Positions 26,269 to 35,717 of a DNA stretch of 64,000 nucleotides are shown in pieces (position 1 is the stretch's first letter; every line of letters begins with the position of its first letter). Both the position numbers and the translations under genes were made by a program. Below the pieces are notes generated by a model. It made no database searches. It had not been told where the DNA came from and saw nothing but the letters and a program-made list of their open reading frames with translations. Source of the stretch: Bacilli bacterium (lineage in GTDB: Bacteria > Bacillota_I > Bacilli_A > RF39 > UBA660); NCBI GenBank assembly GCA_017612805.1, contig JAGAFD010000003.1, positions 1-64,000 of the forward strand, in the 5' to 3' direction.

Positions 26269-29200
26269 ATGTTTAAAGAATTAGACAAACGTAATACTTA
26301 CGAAGTAGAACAAAGTATCTTAGCGGAATGGAAAAAAGAAGATATCTTAGCTAAAACAACTAATAATCGTAAAGATTGTAAGAATTGGGTTTTTTATGAT
26401 GGACCAATTTATGCTAATGCAGCTCCTGGTATTCACCATGTATTTGCTAAAACGATTAAAGATGCTTTTTGTAAGTATAAAACAATGAAAGGTTATAAAG
26501 TTGATCGTAAAATTGGTCTTGACTGTAATGGTTTACCAATTGAATACAATGTTGAAAAAAAATTAGGAATCAATAGTAAAAAAGAAATTGAAGCTTTAGG
26601 TATTGACAAATTTATTGAAGAATGTAAGAAAAACACAGCTTTAAATATTGATGAAGTTCGTAAGGTAACAGATATGATGGGTCAATTTATTGATCAAGAT
26701 AATCCTTATATAACTTGTGAAAATGACTATCATGAAACAGAATGGTATTTATTAAAAGAAATGCATAAAAAAGGTTTAATCTATCATAGTAATAAGATAT
26801 TACCTTATTGTCCAAGATGTGGTACGGAATTAGCTAAGTTTGAAGTTGATCAAGGCTATCAACAAGATTCCGTTAATACAGTTATTGTACCATTTAAGAT
26901 TGTTGATAAAGATGAATACTTATTAGTATGGACAACAACGCCATGGACTTTAATGGATAACGTTGCGGCTTGTGTTAATCCGGATATTGATTATATTAAA
27001 GCGGAATCAATGGGTTATAAGTTTATTCTTGCTGCATCACTTGCAAACAGTGTATTAGGTGATGAATATAAGACTCTAGAAACATTTAAAGGTCGTGATT
27101 TAGTTGGTACTAGATATGAACAATTAATGCCATTTGCGACAGTTGAAAATGGTGATTCATTCAAAGTAGTTGCTGATTCATATGTAACTGATGGTGATGG
27201 TACTGGTATTGTTCATATTGCTCCAGCATATGGTGAAGATGATAACCGTGTTTGCCGTGAAAATAATATTGGATGGACACAAAATGTTGATTTAACTGGT
27301 CGTTATACTATCGGACCATGGAAAGGTTCTTTAGTAACTGATGCTGATTTAGAAATTGAAATCATTAAATGGTTAAAAGAAAACGATAAGTTATTTAAAA
27401 AGATTAAAATAACTCATGACTATCCACATTGTTGGAGATGTAAAGCACCATTAATTTATTATGCAAAAAGTGCTTGGTATATCAAAACTACAGATTATAA
27501 AGATAAGATTATTGAAGAAAATAATAAAATTAATTGGTATCCAGCTTACGTTGGTGAAAAACGTTTCGGTAACTGGTTAGATAACATGGTTGACTGGGGT
27601 ATTTCTAGAAATCGTTATTGGGGTTGCCCATTACCATTCTGGGTATGTGATGAATGTAATCATTTTGATGTTATTGGTTCAAGAAAAGAATTAATTGAAA
27701 GAGCTGATCAAGATTTAAAATTTGAAGATATTGATATGCATCGTCCATATGTTGATAACATTACGATGAAATGCCCTAAATGTGGTAAAACAATGCATCG
27801 TGTTTTAGATGTAATTGACGTATGGTTTGATAGTGGGGCAATGCCTTATGCGCAATGCCATTATCCATTTGAAAATAAAGAATGGTTTGAATCACACTTT
27901 CCAGGCGAATTTATTGCTGAAGGGGTTGATCAAACTAGAGGTTGGTTTAATGCCTTATTATGTATCTCAACATTAATTTCTGGTGAATCTAGCTTTAAAA
28001 ATGTTGTTGTTAATGACATGATGTTAGATGCTGAAGGCAAGAAAATGTCTAAGAGTTTAGGTAATGTTATTGATCCAGTAGCAATAATGAAACAATATGG
28101 CGCTGATAATATTCGTTGGTATATGCTTTATGTTTCACCAGTTTGGACGCCACTTAAATTTTCTGAAGCAGGAGTTAAAGAAGTTCATTCTAAGTTCTTT
28201 AACCCATTTAAAAATACTTATACTTTCTTCCAAACATATGCTAATATTGACAACATTGATATTAAAGAATGCAATGTTTCATATGAAAATCGTGAAGAAA
28301 TTGATAAATGGTTATTATCTAAATATAATCGTTTAGTATTAAATGTAACTAATGCTTATGAAGCCTATGATTTAAACTTAGTTGTTAATTATATCACTAA
28401 CTTTGTTTCTGATGATTTATCTAATTGGTATATTAGAAGAAATAGAGATCGTTTCTGGGCTTCTGATTTAGATAATTCTAAGAAGAGCGTTTATCAAACT
28501 ACTTATGAAGTATTAACTGGTTTATGTAAATTATGTGCTCCAGTTATTCCATACACTACTGAAGAAATCTATAAAAATTTAACTGGTGAAGAATCTGTTC
28601 ATTTAGCAGACTTCCCAACTTACGATGAAGCTTTAATTAATGATACTATTGAAGAAAAAATGGATTTAGTAAGAGATTTAATTTCTACTGGTCGTTGCGT
28701 ACGTGAAGAAAACAAGATTAAAGTAAGACAACCACTTCAAGAATGTTTAGTTGATGGTAAATATCAAAATGTCTTAGGTGACTTAGTAAACTTAATTAAT
28801 GAAGAATTAAATGTTAAAGAAGTTACTTTTGTTGCTGATTTAGGTAAATATATGAATTTTAACATTAAACCTAATTTTAAAGTGTGTGGAGCAATGTTTG
28901 GCCCTAAGATGAAAGATTATCAAGATTTACTATTAAGTTTAAGTGAAGAGGCTAAAACAGCCTTATTACAAGAACAAACTATTAATGTTGTATTTGATGG
29001 TAATAACTTAGATATTACGCCTGAAATGGTTGATGTTCGTATCGAATCAAAAGAAGGCTTTAATGTAGGTATGCAAAATAATAAATTTATTATTTTAAAT
29101 ACGGAATTAACTGAAGATTTAATTTTAGAAGGTAATGCCAGAGAAATTGTTTCTAAAGTTCAAAACTTACGTAAAACTTCTGGTTTAGAAATTGAAAATC

Positions 29201-29367
29201 GTATTACTATTACCTATACTGGTGATAGTGATATTCAAAAAACCTTTAATAAGTTTAATGACTATATTGCTAAAGAAACTCTAGCTACTTCTATTACGGA
29301 AGGTGATGGATCTGAAGTAATGGATATTAATGGTCATGAATTAAAAATAACTATTACTAAAAACTAA
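26269..29367 (+). CDS. ileS: Isoleucyl-tRNA synthetase, type 2, with swapped GIHH signature
   Basis: 1032-residue class I synthetase that charges tRNA-Ile. Features: LDCNGLPIEYNVEKKLGI (the GLPxEYxxEK form typical of eukaryote-like IleRS2, not the GLPIE-QALTKK form of Bacillus IleRS1), CP1 editing domain with TTPWTL, two CxxC zinc pairs (CPRCG; CPKCG), and KMSKS at 592-596. The first signature motif, normally HxGH, reads GIHH at residues 54-57. Start at ATG 26269, where AAAGGA has good spacing; in-frame ATGs at 26236 and 26263 are in the terminator or too close to the ribosome site. T-box controlled. Confidence 0.96.
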   Translation: MFKELDKRNTYEVEQSILAEWKKEDILAKTTNNRKDCKNWVFYDGPIYANAAPGIHHVFAKTIKDAFCKYKTMKGYKVDRKIGLDCNGLPIEYNVEKKLGINSKKEIEALGIDKFIEECKKNTALNIDEVRKVTDMMGQFIDQDNPYITCENDYHETEWYLLKEMHKKGLIYHSNKILPYCPRCGTELAKFEVDQGYQQDSVNTVIVPFKIVDKDEYLLVWTTTPWTLMDNVAACVNPDIDYIKAESMGYKFILAASLANSVLGDEYKTLETFKGRDLVGTRYEQLMPFATVENGDSFKVVADSYVTDGDGTGIVHIAPAYGEDDNRVCRENNIGWTQNVDLTGRYTIGPWKGSLVTDADLEIEIIKWLKENDKLFKKIKITHDYPHCWRCKAPLIYYAKSAWYIKTTDYKDKIIEENNKINWYPAYVGEKRFGNWLDNMVDWGISRNRYWGCPLPFWVCDECNHFDVIGSRKELIERADQDLKFEDIDMHRPYVDNITMKCPKCGKTMHRVLDVIDVWFDSGAMPYAQCHYPFENKEWFESHFPGEFIAEGVDQTRGWFNALLCISTLISGESSFKNVVVNDMMLDAEGKKMSKSLGNVIDPVAIMKQYGADNIRWYMLYVSPVWTPLKFSEAGVKEVHSKFFNPFKNTYTFFQTYANIDNIDIKECNVSYENREEIDKWLLSKYNRLVLNVTNAYEAYDLNLVVNYITNFVSDDLSNWYIRRNRDRFWASDLDNSKKSVYQTTYEVLTGLCKLCAPVIPYTTEEIYKNLTGEESVHLADFPTYDEALINDTIEEKMDLVRDLISTGRCVREENKIKVRQPLQECLVDGKYQNVLGDLVNLINEELNVKEVTFVADLGKYMNFNIKPNFKVCGAMFGPKMKDYQDLLLSLSEEAKTALLQEQTINVVFDGNNLDITPEMVDVRIESKEGFNVGMQNNKFIILNTELTEDLILEGNAREIVSKVQNLRKTSGLEIENRITITYTGDSDIQKTFNKFNDYIAKETLATSITEGDGSEVMDINGHELKITITKN

Positions 29368-29375
29368 TATTTATT

Positions 29376-29412
29376 AAATACTTAATTATTAATTTAATTA
29401 AGTATTTTTTTG
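29376..29412 (+). terminator. Terminator after ileS
   Basis: AAATACTTAATT (29376-29387) pairs with AATTAAGTATTT (29396-29407), then Ts. Confidence 0.85.
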
Positions 29413-29414
29413 CA

Positions 29415-29443
29415 TTGACACGCAAACACATGTTTGATATATT
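29415..29443 (+). promoter_or_regulatory. Promoter with an embedded LexA/SOS-box-like operator
   Basis: TTGACA (29415-29420), exact 17-bp spacer, extended -10 TGATATATT (TATATT at 29438-29443). Between the boxes lies CAAACACATGTTTG (29423-29436), which matches the Bacillus LexA site CGAACRNRYGTTCG at 12 of 14 positions, both differences being symmetric. Confidence 0.6.
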
Positions 29444-29484
29444 GAAATTGGAGTCGAGAATAATTATTACAGAAAGGAATTATT

Positions 29485-30330
29485 ATGCAAAACAAAATTA
29501 ATACAATAACCAATTTATTTGAAGGAAAAGAAATAGGAAGTGTGTGGGATAGTAAAAGGGAAGATTATTATTTTAGTGTAGTTGATGTTGTAGGAGCTTT
29601 AACAAATAGTCCTAATCCACGAAAGTATTGGTCAGTTTTAAAAATAAGGTTAAAAAAAGAAGGAAGTCAAGTGACTACAAATTGTAGTCAGTTGAAAATG
29701 ATTGCTCCAGATGGGAAAATACGTATGCGAGATGTTTTAGATACTGAAGGCATATTTAGACTTATTGAATCTATTCCAAGTCCTAAAGCAGAACCATTCA
29801 AATTATGGTTGGCAAAACTAGGACGAGAAAAAGTTGATGAAGTATTTGATCCATCAAAAGGAATAGACCAAATGATTGATTTTTATTTAAGTAAAGGCTA
29901 TTCACTTGAATGGATTGAGAAGCGAATTAAGGCAATCGTTAATCGTAAAAAATTAACTACTACATGGAAAGATCATGGAATTAAAGAAAATTATGAGTAT
30001 GCCATATTAACTAATGAAATATACAAGAATTGGTCTGGAATGACTGCATCGGAATATAAGGAATATAAAAATATTCGTAAAGAAAATTTAAGAGATAATA
30101 TGTCGGATATAGAAGTAGCATTAACTGATATTGGGGAAATAGCCACTAGAGAGTTAGTTCGTAAACATAAACCAGCTAATTTAAAAGATAATAAACGCCT
30201 AGCTCAATTGGGTGGTCATGCAGCGAAAGTAGCCAGGGAAGATTTAGAAAAGAATCTTGGTGAGGCGGTTATAACTTCCAAGAATAATTTGAATTATCAG
30301 TACATCAATGATAAGATAAAACTACATTAA
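29485..30330 (+). CDS. BRO-N domain / DNA-damage-inducible protein D-like protein
   Basis: 281 residues. The N-terminal part (about 10-110) is Bro-N-like (VWDSKREDYYFSVVDVVGAL ... RKYWSVLKIRL ... DTEGIFRLIESIPSPKAE), a DNA-binding domain seen in phage and baculovirus proteins. The C-terminal part (IGEIATRELVRKHKPANL, then LGGHAAKVAREDLEKNLGEAVIT) resembles the DinD family. An SOS-box-like operator in its promoter fits damage induction. Arginine codons include several CGA and AGG, rarer in flanking genes, suggesting acquisition. Single gene between ileS and priA, with no other phage genes. Confidence 0.75.
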   Translation: MQNKINTITNLFEGKEIGSVWDSKREDYYFSVVDVVGALTNSPNPRKYWSVLKIRLKKEGSQVTTNCSQLKMIAPDGKIRMRDVLDTEGIFRLIESIPSPKAEPFKLWLAKLGREKVDEVFDPSKGIDQMIDFYLSKGYSLEWIEKRIKAIVNRKKLTTTWKDHGIKENYEYAILTNEIYKNWSGMTASEYKEYKNIRKENLRDNMSDIEVALTDIGEIATRELVRKHKPANLKDNKRLAQLGGHAAKVAREDLEKNLGEAVITSKNNLNYQYINDKIKLH

Positions 30331-30351
30331 TTATTAGAAAGGAGTAATAAT

Positions 30352-32526
30352 ATGTATGCTAATGTTTTAGTTGAATATAACGTTAAAAGTTTAGATAAAT
30401 CGTTTACTTATAAAATACCTAGTAATTTAGTTGATAAAATAAAACCTGGTATGCAAGTTATTGTTCCTTTTGGTAAAAGTATTTGTAATGGTTTTGTCCT
30501 AAATTTAACTAATGAAGTTAATGAAGATGTTGAAATAAAAAGTATTTATAAAATTAAGAATGAAGAAATTATTTTAAATCAAGAATTATTAGCTTTAGGC
30601 TTATATTTAAAAGAAACTACTTTATGTAACTTGATTAGTGCTTATGAAGCAATGCTTCCTAGTGACGTTAAAGTTAAAAGTAAAAAAGTTAATAATAAAT
30701 ATGTAACTTATATTAAAATTGCCGTTGCTTTAAGTAAAGTAGAAGACTATATCAAAGATCATGCTAGAAGTAAAAAACAAATAAGTATCTTAAACCAATT
30801 ATTAGAAGAAGAAATGGTTTTAAAAACAGCGATATCTGGCACTAGTTTAAATGAATTGTTAAGAATTGGTTTAGTTTGTGAAGAACAAGTTCAAGTATAT
30901 CGTATTAATAAAGATAATAAAAAGAAAGATCTAGTTAAATTAAATGATTATCAAATGAAAGTATTTGATGAAGTAGTATTTAATGAAGCTAAAACCTATT
31001 TATTACATGGGGTTACTGGTTCTGGTAAAACGGAGATTTATATTAAATGGATTAAAAAAGCTTTAAATTTAAAAAAGACCGCTCTTTTATTAGTTCCGGA
31101 AATTACTTTAACTACTCAAATTGTTAATCGCTTATATGATGTATTTGGCTGTGATATTGCTATCTTACATAGTGGTTTATCGGATGGTGAACGTCAAGAT
31201 GAATATTTAAAAATTTTAAGAAAAGAAGTTAGGGTTGTAGTAGGTACTCGTTCAAGTGCTTTTGCGCCATTAGAAAATATTGGGGTAATGATTATTGATG
31301 AGGAACACTCTGAAAGTTATAAACAAGAAAATAATCCTAAATATGATGCCATTGAAGTGTTAAAAAAGCGTAGTTTAAATCATCAATGCCCATTAATATT
31401 AGGTAGTGCAACCCCATCCTTAGATAGTTATGCTAGAGCTTCTAAAGGCGTATATCAATTACTAGAATTAAATAAACGAGCTAATGATGCTATGCTTCCC
31501 ATCATTCATTTAGTTAATATGGAAGAAGAGTATAAAAAACGTAATATGATTATTTCTTCAATGTTAAAAGAATTTATGGAAGCAAGATTAAATAATCATG
31601 AACAAATTATTTTATTATTAAATCGTCGCGGTTATTCAACAATCCTAAATTGTTCTAATTGTGGTTTTACTTATAAATGCCCACACTGCGATATTAATTT
31701 AACTTATCATAAAACCAATAATCATTTAAGATGTCATTATTGTGGCTATACCACCTTCCTAAAAGATAAATGTCCAAATTGTAAGAGTGATGCCATTAAT
31801 GATTTTGGATTAGGAACAGAAAAGTTAGAAAAAGAAGTTTCTAAATTATTTCCAAGTGCCCGAATTATTCGGATGGATGCCGATACAACTACGAAGAAAA
31901 ATAGTCATGATGAAATCATCAAAAAATTTGCTAATTATGAATATGATATCTTACTAGGTACCCAAATGATTAGCAAAGGCCTAGATTTTCCTAAAGTAAC
32001 TTTAGTTGGTATTGTTAATGCTGATCAATCACTAAACATGCCAGATTTTAAAGCTAGTGAAAGAACGTTCCAATTATTACATCAAGCATCTGGTAGAGCA
32101 GGAAGAAGTAGTAGTATTGGTGAGGTTATTATTCAGACTATGAATCCAACTGATTATACGCTTAATTGCATTAAAGATAACAATTATCAAATGTTTTATA
32201 AACATGAAATGCAAATTAGAAAGAATTTGAAATATCCGCCATACTATTATCTAGCTTTAGTAAAAATTATTTCTAAAGATTATGATACTGTTTTAAAAGA
32301 AAGTAATAAAGTTTATAAATATTTATTAAAGAATCTTAGTAATGTGGAAATTTTAGGCCCAACAACAGCACCAATTTTTAAAATGAATAATAAATATACG
32401 ATGCAAATAATTATTAAATATCGTAAAGCTGATAATTTATATAAAGTATTAAAAGAATTAGATAATCAATATCTTTTAGATAAATTAACTAATATTGAAA
32501 TAGATACTTCTCCTAAAAACATATAA
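30352..32526 (+). CDS. priA: Primosomal protein N' (replication restart helicase PriA)
   Basis: 724 residues: 3'-end-binding domain, helicase core with Walker A GVTGSGKTEIY and DEEH box, then a double zinc cluster (CSNCGFTYKCPHC and CHYC...CPNC) and motifs GTQMISKGLDFP and QASGRAGR. Reloads the replicative helicase at collapsed forks. AAAGGAG site. In Bacilli it leads the priA-def-fmt-rsmB-rlmN cluster; def is missing here. Confidence 0.97.
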   Translation: MYANVLVEYNVKSLDKSFTYKIPSNLVDKIKPGMQVIVPFGKSICNGFVLNLTNEVNEDVEIKSIYKIKNEEIILNQELLALGLYLKETTLCNLISAYEAMLPSDVKVKSKKVNNKYVTYIKIAVALSKVEDYIKDHARSKKQISILNQLLEEEMVLKTAISGTSLNELLRIGLVCEEQVQVYRINKDNKKKDLVKLNDYQMKVFDEVVFNEAKTYLLHGVTGSGKTEIYIKWIKKALNLKKTALLLVPEITLTTQIVNRLYDVFGCDIAILHSGLSDGERQDEYLKILRKEVRVVVGTRSSAFAPLENIGVMIIDEEHSESYKQENNPKYDAIEVLKKRSLNHQCPLILGSATPSLDSYARASKGVYQLLELNKRANDAMLPIIHLVNMEEEYKKRNMIISSMLKEFMEARLNNHEQIILLLNRRGYSTILNCSNCGFTYKCPHCDINLTYHKTNNHLRCHYCGYTTFLKDKCPNCKSDAINDFGLGTEKLEKEVSKLFPSARIIRMDADTTTKKNSHDEIIKKFANYEYDILLGTQMISKGLDFPKVTLVGIVNADQSLNMPDFKASERTFQLLHQASGRAGRSSSIGEVIIQTMNPTDYTLNCIKDNNYQMFYKHEMQIRKNLKYPPYYYLALVKIISKDYDTVLKESNKVYKYLLKNLSNVEILGPTTAPIFKMNNKYTMQIIIKYRKADNLYKVLKELDNQYLLDKLTNIEIDTSPKNI

Positions 32527-32527
32527 T

Positions 32528-32536
32528 TGATATAAT
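32528..32536 (+). promoter_or_regulatory. Extended -10 box upstream of the lipoprotein gene
   Basis: TGATATAAT directly after the priA stop, giving a leader of about 100 nt. No clear -35. Confidence 0.4.
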
Positions 32537-32640
32537 ATTATTAATAGTGTTTATAGTATATTGCAAAATGATTTATATATAAATGGAACTCGTGAATATA
32601 ATTTGCAAAAAGTTTTTGGATTTGTAATTAAGGTAAAGGA

Positions 32641-33018
32641 GTGATTAATATAAAAAAAGTTAATATAATATTGATTATAATATCTTGCGTCATGCTTGCT
32701 ACCGGGTGTAAAAATGAAAAAAAACAAGAGAGTATTGAAGGTAAATGGACTGGGGCAATTGAAAATCAAGTTATTTATCAGAAAAATTCAAATACAGTAA
32801 TTGGTGGTCAAAATGATTATTTACTTGAATGCAATGAAAAAAAATGTATTCTATATTTAGATGATAATAATAAAGTAGAAATGAAATATGTATTAGATAA
32901 TAATGAAATTACATTTATTGATGAAAATCAACTAATAATTGGTAAATGCAAAAAAAGTTTATATGAGATAAACTGTGACGAAGTAATTCCATATGCATCT
33001 AAATTTACAAAAAAATAA
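32641..33018 (+). CDS. Small hypothetical lipoprotein, start codon uncertain
   Basis: Up to 125 residues: KK-type signal, hydrophobic core and lipobox LATGC (Cys23 from the GTG), then a short beta-rich exterior (GKWTGAIENQ ... YLLECNEKKCILYLDD) reminiscent of a lipocalin-like fold. Not recognised. The only standard start (GTG 32641) shares its G with the AAAGGAG ribosome site. At the normal distance (8 nt) lies ATA 32650, followed by AAA AAA as in a usual M-K-K signal peptide. Either a non-standard ATA start or a start-codon mutation. Confidence 0.6.
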   Translation: MINIKKVNIILIIISCVMLATGCKNEKKQESIEGKWTGAIENQVIYQKNSNTVIGGQNDYLLECNEKKCILYLDDNNKVEMKYVLDNNEITFIDENQLIIGKCKKSLYEINCDEVIPYASKFTKK

Positions 33019-33038
33019 GTTTAATACTTATTTTTTTT
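33009..33038 (+). terminator. Terminator after the lipoprotein gene
   Basis: AAAAATAAGT-TTAAT-ACTTATTTTT followed by Ts, overlapping the stop codon. Confidence 0.75.
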
Positions 33039-33073
33039 ATGATATGATATTAATTAGAAATATGGTGAGTAAC

Positions 33074-34018
33074 ATGAAGGATTTAAAAGTAGTGTTTATG
33101 GGAACACCAGAATTAGCAGTTCCTATTTTAGAAGAATTAATAAATACCACTAATGTCGTATTAGTAGTTACCAAAGTTGATGCTTATGTTGGCCGTAAAA
33201 AAATCTTAACTCCATCACCAGTTGCTCTCATTGCAACTAAAAATAACATTGAAGTTTATAAACCTACTAAATTAAAAGAAGAATATGAATATATATTAAG
33301 TAAAGAACCAGACATCATTATTACTTGTGCTTATGGTAAGATAGTTCCTAAAGTAATTTTAGATTATCCAAAATATGGTTGTATTAATGTTCATGCATCC
33401 CTTTTACCGAAGTATCGCGGTGCTAATCCAATTCAGCAAGCTATTTATAATGGCGAAGAAAAAACCGGGGTAACATTAATGTATATGGATGAAGGTATTG
33501 ATACTGGAAATATTATTGATGCGATTGAAGTGCCTATTTCACAAACGGATAGCTTACTTACTTTAGAACCTAAAATAAGTGATGCGGGAGTAACTGTGTT
33601 AAGACGAAGCTTACCCAAAATTATTGCTTTTGAAAACTTTAGTTTAAAACAAGATGATAAAGAGGCTTCTTATGTTGGCTATTTAAAAAGAGAAGATGAA
33701 CGTCTTGATTTTAATAAAACCGCTAAAGAAGTTTATAATCATATTCGTAGTATGTATGATGAACCACTTGCTAACTTTGTTTTAAATGGGGAAGAGATTA
33801 AAGTAACCAAATCATTAATTGGCGAAAATAGTTATCCTGGTAAAACTAATGAAATAACTTCGATTACTAAAACTAGTATTGGAATCATGTGCCAAGATAA
33901 AGAAATCATCCTTTTAGAAATAAAACCGGCTGGTAAAAATATTATGCAAGTAAGAGATTGGCTAAACGGGAAAAATAAAGAAGAATTGTTAGGGGCAAAA
34001 GTAAATGGAGAAGATTAA
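33074..34018 (+). CDS. fmt: Methionyl-tRNA formyltransferase
   Basis: 314 residues: VVFMGTPELAVPIL start, folate-binding/catalytic segment INVHASLLPKYRGANPIQQA with Asn-His and downstream DTG motif (DEGIDTGNII), and a C-terminal OB-like domain. Formylates initiator Met-tRNA. Start at ATG 33074 (GGTGAG upstream); earlier in-frame ATGs precede the conserved N-terminus. The usual partner def is not adjacent. Confidence 0.96.
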   Translation: MKDLKVVFMGTPELAVPILEELINTTNVVLVVTKVDAYVGRKKILTPSPVALIATKNNIEVYKPTKLKEEYEYILSKEPDIIITCAYGKIVPKVILDYPKYGCINVHASLLPKYRGANPIQQAIYNGEEKTGVTLMYMDEGIDTGNIIDAIEVPISQTDSLLTLEPKISDAGVTVLRRSLPKIIAFENFSLKQDDKEASYVGYLKREDERLDFNKTAKEVYNHIRSMYDEPLANFVLNGEEIKVTKSLIGENSYPGKTNEITSITKTSIGIMCQDKEIILLEIKPAGKNIMQVRDWLNGKNKEELLGAKVNGED

Positions 34019-34619
34019 AAAATTTTTTAAATATTTAAATGATAATCCACGTATGAAAGCTTTATTTAAGTTAGGCATATGGGTTTTATTCTTTGCAATT
34101 GTTTTTGTTGTAGTATCAATTTTAGGAGCTCTTATGCCCAAAAATAATAATAAAAGCAATACCAAGATTGATTGTGTAAAAAAATTAATAGAATTAAAAG
34201 AATGTAACTATGAATATGAATATACGATAACTAAGCCTGATTCTAAAATAATTTATAAAGGATCAAATTACCAAGGCATTGAACAAGGTTATAAAGAAAC
34301 TGATAAAATTATTAAATACCAAGTAGAAGATAATATGAGTTATCAAATAATTGGTGATTATTTTGAACCAATTGAATCAATTTATGATGACGTTGATGTT
34401 TCTTTAATTTCACTATCTAGTATTGCCGAATTAATTAAGGCTTATAATGCTACTATTGTTGATAATAGCTGTGTTTATAATTTCCTTGATAAAGCAATCA
34501 CTATTACGATTAATAAAGATAGTGCGATTATTAATATTAACATGGAACAAGATAAGTATTTATTAAATTATACGAATATTAATCATACTAATGAAATAAA
34601 AAGAATAACTAGCGAGTAG
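34005..34619 (+). CDS. Hypothetical single-pass membrane protein
   Basis: 204 residues, not recognised. A basic cytosolic start, one hydrophobic anchor (about 25-44) and an extracytoplasmic part with three cysteines (VKK-rich then KECNYEYEYTITK), followed by beta-rich sequence. It overlaps fmt by 14 bp and fills the place where rsmB is normally found. Confidence 0.7.
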   Translation: MEKIKKFFKYLNDNPRMKALFKLGIWVLFFAIVFVVVSILGALMPKNNNKSNTKIDCVKKLIELKECNYEYEYTITKPDSKIIYKGSNYQGIEQGYKETDKIIKYQVEDNMSYQIIGDYFEPIESIYDDVDVSLISLSSIAELIKAYNATIVDNSCVYNFLDKAITITINKDSAIININMEQDKYLLNYTNINHTNEIKRITSE

Positions 34620-34635
34620 TTACTCTTTTTTTGTT
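34600..34635 (+). terminator. Terminator after the membrane protein gene
   Basis: AAGAATAACTA-GCGAG-TAGTTACTCTT with one internal mismatch, followed by Ts. Confidence 0.65.
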
Positions 34636-34675
34636 TAAAATAAGTGTCAATAATACTTATATTTCCTAAAAAGAA

Positions 34676-34684
34676 TGATATAAT
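34676..34684 (+). promoter_or_regulatory. Extended -10 promoter of the rlmN operon
   Basis: TGATATAAT, 17 bp before the rlmN start. Weak -35. Confidence 0.55.
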
Positions 34685-34700
34685 ATAAGAGGTGAAGATT

Positions 34701-35717
34701 ATGAATCATATCTTAAATTATCAAAATAATGCATTACAAGAATATTTCTTGAATAATGGTTATAAGAAGTTTTTGGCTAATCAAGTATTTGATTGGATTT
34801 ATCAAAAAAGGCAATATGATCTTAACAACTGGCATAATATCAGTAATGAAGTAAAAAAATTTATTAAAGATAATTTAAGTTTTGAATTTATCACCATTCA
34901 AAAAAAGCAAACGGATAAATTAACGGCTAAGTATTTATTTAAACTTGTTGATGATAATTATGTTGAAGCAGTTTTAATGCATCATGATTATGGATTAAGC
35001 GTATGTATCTCCAGTCAAGTTGGTTGTAATATGGGCTGTAAGTTTTGTGAATCGGGACGTTTAAAAAAGGTTCGTAACTTAGAAACCTATGAAATGGTTG
35101 AGCAAATCTTATTAATTGAACAAGATATTAAAAAAAGAATTGATAGTATTGTTATTATGGGAATAGGGGAACCATTTGATAATTATGATAATGTTATGAA
35201 TTTTATTCGTATTGTAAATGATCCTAAAGGAATCAGTATTGGGGCAAGACATATAACGGTAAGTACTTGTGGATTAGTTCCTAAGATAAAACAATTTATG
35301 GAAGAAGATTTACAAGTAAATTTAGCAATTAGCTTACATGCACCAAATAATGAAATTAGGAACATGATAATGCCTGTAAATCAAGCGTATAGTATTGACA
35401 TATTGATTGACACTCTTAAGACATACATTGCAAGAACTAATAGACGAGTAACCCTAGAATATGTTATGCTATATAATATAAATGATAGTATCGATTGTGC
35501 GAATGAATTAGCTGATTTAATTCGTGGTATGAATGTTTATGTTAATTTAATTCCGTATAACGAAACTAGTCATATAGAATTTAGGAAAAGTCCAAATATA
35601 GATGCGTTTTATGATCAATTAAAAAAGCGTGGAATTAATGTTACGGTAAGACGTGAGTTTGGTAGTAAGATTGATGCGGCGTGTGGTCAATTACGTAGTA
35701 AAGAGGTGGATAAATGA
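34701..35717 (+). CDS. rlmN: 23S rRNA (adenine2503-C2)/tRNA methyltransferase RlmN
   Basis: 338-residue radical SAM methyltransferase with SQVGCNMGCKFCESG (CxxxCxxC) in the middle and the C-terminal methyl-carrying cysteine region AACGQL. Methylates A2503 of 23S rRNA. Start at ATG 34701 with GAGGTGAAG upstream. Its stop overlaps prpC (ATGA). Confidence 0.95.
   Translation: MNHILNYQNNALQEYFLNNGYKKFLANQVFDWIYQKRQYDLNNWHNISNEVKKFIKDNLSFEFITIQKKQTDKLTAKYLFKLVDDNYVEAVLMHHDYGLSVCISSQVGCNMGCKFCESGRLKKVRNLETYEMVEQILLIEQDIKKRIDSIVIMGIGEPFDNYDNVMNFIRIVNDPKGISIGARHITVSTCGLVPKIKQFMEEDLQVNLAISLHAPNNEIRNMIMPVNQAYSIDILIDTLKTYIARTNRRVTLEYVMLYNINDSIDCANELADLIRGMNVYVNLIPYNETSHIEFRKSPNIDAFYDQLKKRGINVTVRREFGSKIDAACGQLRSKEVDK

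Noticed and set aside
29485-30330. Prophage marked by the BRO-domain gene
   Set aside because: It is a single gene between housekeeping genes, with no integrase, structural genes or visible attachment repeats.
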